20,417 bases of DNA, taken from an uncultured Bacteroidales bacterium. Lineage in GTDB: Bacteria > Bacteroidota > Bacteroidia > Bacteroidales > UBA932. The notes beneath the pieces were generated by a model. That model was not told the origin of the DNA. It saw nothing but the letters and a program-made list of their open reading frames with translations, and searched no databases. Shown piece after piece: positions 14,235 through 20,417 of the stretch; position 1 is the first letter of the stretch; each line of letters starts with the position of its first letter. The position numbers and the translations under genes are program-made. The stretch covers positions 1-20,417 of the forward strand of contig URCV01000033.1 of NCBI GenBank assembly GCA_900546445.1, read 5' to 3'.

Positions 14235-16198
14235 TTTTCAATTATAATTGCAAATCCGCCGCCCGGAGCCATATGAAGCTCCAGAGAAGTAGATGAATCG
14301 ACATTTATATTCTCTATGACGTGGTCCGTAGCCGTAACGTCGGCATTTACGCCATCTTTATAGATACGAGCTCTCCAAGTGCCCTCGCTCAGGAAATCAA
14401 GAGGAATGTCTATATCCCTTTCGTCCCAGTTCGTAAGCCCGCCAATATAGTATACACCGTCTTTTTCGCGCAACGTCACTATGCTCTTGCCTATTTCGCC
14501 ACTTAACACAGTGGTATTCTGGAAGGTAGTAGGGATGGACGTTATGAAGTCGGTAGTCGCCTTGTCCTCTTCGTAAGCCGAAGGCGAATCGCAAAGCATC
14601 ACCAGCGGAGCATCATATACTATGTAGAGCGCGACCTGGTGTGCGCGGGTGCCTTGGCTCATAGGGCGAGAGAAGATTGGCCTGAATTCCTCGCGGCGGG
14701 CATTCCTCATCGCACCGGGAGTGTAATCCACCGGACCGGCGGCCATTCTTATATATGGAATCAGCACGTCGTTAAGCGGCATATCCGCGTCGTCCGCACT
14801 CGTCCATTTGAGCTGCTCCAGACCGAACACTCCCTCGAAATTCAGCAGGTTCGGGAAGGTCCTAGTCAGTCCCGTAGGCTTATACATTCCGTGCAAATCC
14901 AGAACCAAGTGGTATTTGGCAGCTATTTCGGCCAATTTGTATATCTGGTTCACGGTCTTCTGGTCCTGCGCATCGAAGAAGTCGACCTTGAATCCGCCAA
15001 TCCCCAAATTCGCATAGTGCGAGCAAATCTCCTCGGCATTATTGAAGAGGAGCGAGCTCGAAATCCACAGAAGCAGCTTGACGTTCGACTCCTGCGCATA
15101 TCCGCACAGGTATTTGACATTCACATCGTCCGAAGTGGTGAGAGGGTTCAAATCCTTATACCACCCCTCGTCCAATACCGCGTACTTCAGCCCGTTGGCG
15201 GCTGCGAAGTCGATGTGGTGCTGGTAGGTGTCGGTGTTTATGCCGGCCTTGAAAGGCACGTTATAGAGAAGATTGGCATTCCACCAATCCCAAGCGCTCT
15301 GTCCCGGAGTTATCCACTCGATCTCGTCGATTCTGCTCGGCGAGGCCGTCTGGTAGACCATATTGTTAACGGGAAGGTCCGAGTCGCTTTCCGCATAAGC
15401 TATTATTCGCCACGGGAAACTGCGAGACCCCGAAGTCTTCGCGATTATGTTAGAATAGCTGACTGGCCTTTCCACACCTCTGTCCGAGGTCTTGTATTTA
15501 GTAGGAACCGGAGGGAACACGGCCTTGAATCCCTTGTCGCTGAGCTTTACGAACATTCCCGGATAGTCTTCCACGTCCGATTCGGTAAGCAATATGTTTC
15601 CCCACTTTTCGTTACGCACCACGATAGGCAAAAACGCGAGTCTGTCCTTATTCTCGCCATATTCGCCGATTTTCTGGAATGCGTACTGATTTTCGAAGCT
15701 CGACTCGTAAGGGTCGGCCGAAACATCCAATTTCCACGGAATTATGCTCTCGAAAGCATCAGTAAAGTTAAATTGAACCGTCTCGTCCACTACCTCTATG
15801 GTCTCCGGGAAGGAGGTTACGAAACGGTAGGCGATACCGTCGTTATAAGCCCTCACCTGAAGGGTGTAGTTACCGTCGTACCTGAGGCTCAGGTAGTTAT
15901 AAGAGGCTTGGAAGGCGCTTTGTCTGTAGAACGGAGCGCTTATGTTTTCTGTTCTGGACCCCCTGGTGTCTTTACGGATTTTTGCATTTACGCCTAAAAC
16001 CGTGCTGTCCGCCAGGCGCATCGCCACCTTGCAGTCCTGCATCACGGTGACGCCCTTCACGATAACGGAAAGCGTGGTGGTACTATCCACCCTCACTACC
16101 GTAGAAATGTTCCCCGAAGGACTGGATAGAGTGTAATCCTTCGCGCTGACGGTCAGGGCGGACAATAATACTAAAACACAAGCGAGTATTCTTTTCAT
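14231..16198 (-). CDS. GH97 family glycosidase, probably alpha-galactosidase
   Basis: 655 aa with signal peptide (about 1-19, ending VSA-KDY), so periplasmic or surface-exposed. Order: N-terminal beta-sandwich (about 22-285), (beta/alpha)8 catalytic barrel (about 286-560; WDWWNANLLY, YAVLDEGWYKDLNP), C-terminal beta domain. Family GH97 contains inverting alpha-glucosidases (SusB-like, about 738 aa) and retaining alpha-galactosidases (BT1871-like, about 660 aa). Here the barrel has D406 in FKVDFFDA, the place of the retaining nucleophile, which the inverting group lacks as I recall, and E455/E461 in NFEGVFGLEQ as acid/base candidates. Length, D406 and coupling to galE favour a retaining alpha-galactosidase; substrate is inferred. 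Its ATG follows the OPT stop with no gap. No SusC/SusD pair is nearby, so it is not in a standard polysaccharide locus. A long antisense frame (14639-15997) is a codon-bias shadow. Confidence 0.9.
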   Translation of the reverse strand: MKRILACVLVLLSALTVSAKDYTLSSPSGNISTVVRVDSTTTLSVIVKGVTVMQDCKVAMRLADSTVLGVNAKIRKDTRGSRTENISAPFYRQSAFQASYNYLSLRYDGNYTLQVRAYNDGIAYRFVTSFPETIEVVDETVQFNFTDAFESIIPWKLDVSADPYESSFENQYAFQKIGEYGENKDRLAFLPIVVRNEKWGNILLTESDVEDYPGMFVKLSDKGFKAVFPPVPTKYKTSDRGVERPVSYSNIIAKTSGSRSFPWRIIAYAESDSDLPVNNMVYQTASPSRIDEIEWITPGQSAWDWWNANLLYNVPFKAGINTDTYQHHIDFAAANGLKYAVLDEGWYKDLNPLTTSDDVNVKYLCGYAQESNVKLLLWISSSLLFNNAEEICSHYANLGIGGFKVDFFDAQDQKTVNQIYKLAEIAAKYHLVLDLHGMYKPTGLTRTFPNLLNFEGVFGLEQLKWTSADDADMPLNDVLIPYIRMAAGPVDYTPGAMRNARREEFRPIFSRPMSQGTRAHQVALYIVYDAPLVMLCDSPSAYEEDKATTDFITSIPTTFQNTTVLSGEIGKSIVTLREKDGVYYIGGLTNWDERDIDIPLDFLSEGTWRARIYKDGVNADVTATDHVIENINVDSSTSLELHMAPGGGFAIIIEK

Positions 16199-18103
16199 TT
16201 AACTAATCTTTTTTAAAGATGCCTTTATCATATAAATTACAAGTAGTACCAGTGGGATGATGGCTATAGCCTCCGCGCCACTGCAGATCGCACCATCGGC
16301 ACATTTGTTCCAATCGTACATAAACCAGTCCGCACCCGCAAATTTGAGCACGGCTGAAACTACGCCCATCAAGGCGCCACCGGCTATAAAACCGGATGCA
16401 ATAAGCGTTCCTTTCTTTACTCTTGCCTCATTTAATTCCTTATCCTTGCTTCTGCTACCTACCCACCAAGAGATGGCCCCACCGAGCAGGAGCGGCAAGT
16501 TCAAGTCGATAGGAATGAACATTCCCAGACAGAATGCCAATGTAGGCACCTTGCAGAAATTCAGCAGCAGTGCGATGGCCGCACCGATTCCATAGAGAAT
16601 CCAAGGCGCGTTGCCGCCGTTCATCATAGGCTGGATGACGGCAGCCATGGCATTGGCCTGAGGGGCTACGAGCGCACCCTCGCCGGTAAATCCGTAGGTC
16701 TTGTTCAGCACGAGCATCACTCCACCCACGGTAGCCGCTGCCACGAGCGTACCCACGAACTTCCAAGTTTCCTGCTTGGCCGGGGTCGTTCCGGTCCAGT
16801 ACCCTATCTTCAAGTCGGTTATGAATCCGCCCGCCATAGATAGAGCCGTGCATACCACACCGCCGATAATCATCGCAGCCGCCATGCCGCCGTTCCCCTT
16901 AAGACCCACTGCCACCAGCACGAGAGCGGTGATAATCAGCGTCATAATGGTCATACCGCTGACCGGGTTCGAGCCCACGATCGCGATGGCATTGGCCGCT
17001 ACGGTAGTAAAGAGGAAAGAGATGACTGCGACGATCAGAAGACCTATCAGAGCCTGCCAGATATTGTCCACCACACCGCCGAAAGCGAAGAAGGCGAAGA
17101 TGGCAAGCAGGGTGATGATGACTCCTACCACCACGATTTTCATTGACAAATCCTTATCCTTCTCGTCCACGGCCGTCTGTGCGCCGGATTTGTGCGAGAA
17201 TTCGCCCACCGCCAGACCGACGGCGCTCTTTATGACTCCTGCACTTTTTATTATGCCAATTATACCTGCGGTCGCGATGCCTCCGATGCCTATATGCCTG
17301 GCGTATTCCTTAAAAATCATATCCGGCGACATCTCTCCGACGGTCTGCGCGATGCCCGTACCCATCAGGTCGATGACCTGGTTTCCGAAGAGCAGGTTCA
17401 TTCCCGGGATGATTACGAGCCAAACCAGAAACGAGCCGCAACAGATGATGAATGCGTATTTCAAGCCCACGATGTATCCCAGGCCAAGCACTGCGGCGCC
17501 GGTGTTCAACTTCAAGACTATCTTCGCCTTGTCTGCCACTACCTGTCCCACGTGTGTGAATGTGGTACTGATGGTCTCGGCCCAAGCTCCGAACGTGGAG
17601 ATGACGAAATCGTACAATCCACCGATGAGACCCGCCGTAATCAGGGTCTTGGTGCTATTTCCGCCTTCCTCGCCGCTCATCAGCACCTGAGTGGTGGCCG
17701 TAGCTTCAGGGAAAGGGTATTGGCCGTCCATCTCCTTCACGAAATACTTGCGGAAAGGGATTAGGAACAGAATGCCCAGGAATCCTCCCAGGAGCGACGA
17801 CAGGAACATCTGCGTGAAATTCACGTCGAGCCCCAGAATATAGATGGCCGGCAGGGTAAATATGGCTCCTGCCACGATGACTCCCGAGCAAGACCCGATG
17901 CTCTGGATGATGACGTTTTGGGCCAATCCGTTCTTCTTGTTCAGTGCGCCGGTCAGACCGACTGCGATTATGGATATGGGAATGGCCGCCTCGAATACTT
18001 GGCCGACCTTAAGTCCTAAATATGCCGCTGCCGCGGAAAAGATGACTGTCATAAGCAGTCCCACACCTACAGAATAAGCTGTAATTTCCTTCTTCTCTTT
18101 CAT
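16199..18103 (-). CDS. OPT family oligopeptide transporter
   Basis: 634 aa, almost wholly hydrophobic, with roughly 14-16 membrane segments. The N-terminus (ITAYSVGVGLLMTVIFSAAAA, then YLGLKVGQVFEAAIPISI) and the QYPFPEATATTQVL block (about 128-141) are hallmarks of bacterial OPT/YSL proteins, proton-coupled importers of short peptides or metal chelates in the inner membrane. Length matches the bacterial OPT group. It is the first gene of the minus-strand operon with its own -7 box about 40 bp upstream, and its TAA is directly followed by the ATG of the GH97 gene. Pairing with a glycosidase suggests either simple co-regulation for nutrient uptake or a substrate not yet assigned to this transporter; peptide import would also fit with pepT on the facing operon. 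Confidence 0.93.
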   Translation of the reverse strand: MKEKKEITAYSVGVGLLMTVIFSAAAAYLGLKVGQVFEAAIPISIIAVGLTGALNKKNGLAQNVIIQSIGSCSGVIVAGAIFTLPAIYILGLDVNFTQMFLSSLLGGFLGILFLIPFRKYFVKEMDGQYPFPEATATTQVLMSGEEGGNSTKTLITAGLIGGLYDFVISTFGAWAETISTTFTHVGQVVADKAKIVLKLNTGAAVLGLGYIVGLKYAFIICCGSFLVWLVIIPGMNLLFGNQVIDLMGTGIAQTVGEMSPDMIFKEYARHIGIGGIATAGIIGIIKSAGVIKSAVGLAVGEFSHKSGAQTAVDEKDKDLSMKIVVVGVIITLLAIFAFFAFGGVVDNIWQALIGLLIVAVISFLFTTVAANAIAIVGSNPVSGMTIMTLIITALVLVAVGLKGNGGMAAAMIIGGVVCTALSMAGGFITDLKIGYWTGTTPAKQETWKFVGTLVAAATVGGVMLVLNKTYGFTGEGALVAPQANAMAAVIQPMMNGGNAPWILYGIGAAIALLLNFCKVPTLAFCLGMFIPIDLNLPLLLGGAISWWVGSRSKDKELNEARVKKGTLIASGFIAGGALMGVVSAVLKFAGADWFMYDWNKCADGAICSGAEAIAIIPLVLLVIYMIKASLKKIS

Positions 18104-18142
18104 TTAAGTCAATGTTTCTATTACTTGTAACTAATCAGGCTA

Positions 18143-18150
18143 CAAATATA
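18143..18150 (-). promoter_or_regulatory. -7 element of the OPT-GH97-galE operon
   Basis: TATATTTG on the minus strand, the same octamer as before the envelope operon. No clear TTG at -33. Predicted start about 18138, giving a ~35-nt leader before ATG 18103. Confidence 0.6.
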
Positions 18151-18226
18151 CGATTTTATACCTATATAATAGTAAAGTCCCGGCAGAAAAAATTTTCGAA
18201 AAAAAGTGAAATATTTTTCAAAAAAA

Positions 18227-18257
18227 TTTGCAGAATAAAAAATAATGCTTACCTTTG
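18227..18257 (+). promoter_or_regulatory. Consensus promoter of the 23S rRNA unit
   Basis: TTTG (18227-18230), 19 nt, TACCTTTG (18250-18257), preceded by an A/T-rich tract with A runs like an UP element. Shares TGCTTACCTTTG with the small-RNA promoter at 1890-1919. Predicted start about 18262. Confidence 0.8.
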
Positions 18258-18261
18258 CAAT

Positions 18262-18462
18262 CCCTTTCGCGATGAGCGGATGGGAACAACAAAGTTCTTT
18301 GAATTATTGAGAGAGATAACGAGGTAAAGAAAGAAGAAAAGATTAGTCTAATATTATAACGCATACGAGTTTTTTCGTAAGTTGAATATGGGACTACAAT
18401 TTCAAGGCAAGAGTTATTGAGGCAGAGTATCGAGAGATACTTTGAGTAAATGATTCACGAAA
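18262..18462 (+). other. Leader of the 23S rRNA
   Basis: About 200 nt between the promoter and the 23S. It contains CAAAGTTCTTTGAA (from about 18289), which resembles the boxA-like antitermination signal of Bacteroidota rRNA leaders, and a hairpin AGTATC-GAGA-GATACT at about 18427-18442 probably belonging to the precursor. I find no tRNA-Ile, tRNA-Ala or any 16S sequence here. Confidence 0.65.

Positions 18463-20417
<1,955 letters not shown>

Noticed and set aside
14639..15997. 452-codon frame antisense to the GH97 gene
   Set aside because: It mirrors the codon usage of the well-supported GH97 gene, has no recognisable domain and its start lacks any signal.
16701..17690. 329-codon frame antisense to the OPT transporter
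   Set aside because: Its Thr/Pro/Ile/Met-rich translation is what reversed membrane-protein codons produce; the OPT protein is certain.

Overview
The window looks like chromosomal DNA of a Bacteroidota, most probably Bacteroidales (genus not assignable). Evidence: promoters of the form TTG-N19/20-TAnnTTTG, tRNAs without encoded CCA, weak Shine-Dalgarno signals, a SurA-like/OstA-like cluster, a GH97 glycosidase typical of the phylum, and Bacteroidales-like 23S rRNA.

Region 1 (1-6230) is a type I restriction-modification locus of the EcoR124I-like (type IC) kind: hsdM (its N-terminus lies before the window), hsdS and hsdR, all on +. hsdS carries two hallmarks of variable specificity between its two target-recognition halves: three 12-bp repeats (ELQA) in the inter-domain helix and a run of eight G. 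The 443 bp between hsdM and hsdS hold no + strand gene but look like a small minus-strand unit: an rRNA-like promoter, a compact ~80-nt RNA ending in a good intrinsic terminator, then a 48-codon CxxC ORF.

Region 2 (6231-7224) is mostly non-coding: a tandemly duplicated hairpin of unknown role, then a minus-strand unit tRNA-Gln - tRNA-Met - 93-aa helical protein ending in a strong terminator. The tRNA promoter is back to back with the promoter of the next operon.

Region 3 (7225-13229, +) is a tightly packed operon for envelope biogenesis: a SurA-N-like lipoprotein whose mRNA appears nearly leaderless, a two-parvulin SurA-like chaperone, a large OstA/LptA-like protein with heptapeptide repeats and a coiled-coil tail, and peptidase T. 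The first three probably serve outer-membrane protein and LPS transport; pepT is metabolic and overlaps ostA by 8 bp.

Region 4 (13215-18103, -) is a second packed operon read OPT transporter -> GH97 glycosidase -> galE, with stop/start junctions TAA-ATG and ATGA. A retained nucleophile Asp in GH97 and its coupling to galE favour an alpha-galactosidase. Its end overlaps the end of pepT by 15 bp, convergently.

Region 5 (18104-20417, +) has a divergent promoter region and the first ~1955 nt of a 23S rRNA gene. The 23S has its own consensus promoter and a ~200-nt leader, with no 16S or spacer tRNAs before it: either an unlinked rRNA gene, a deleted operon or an assembly join.
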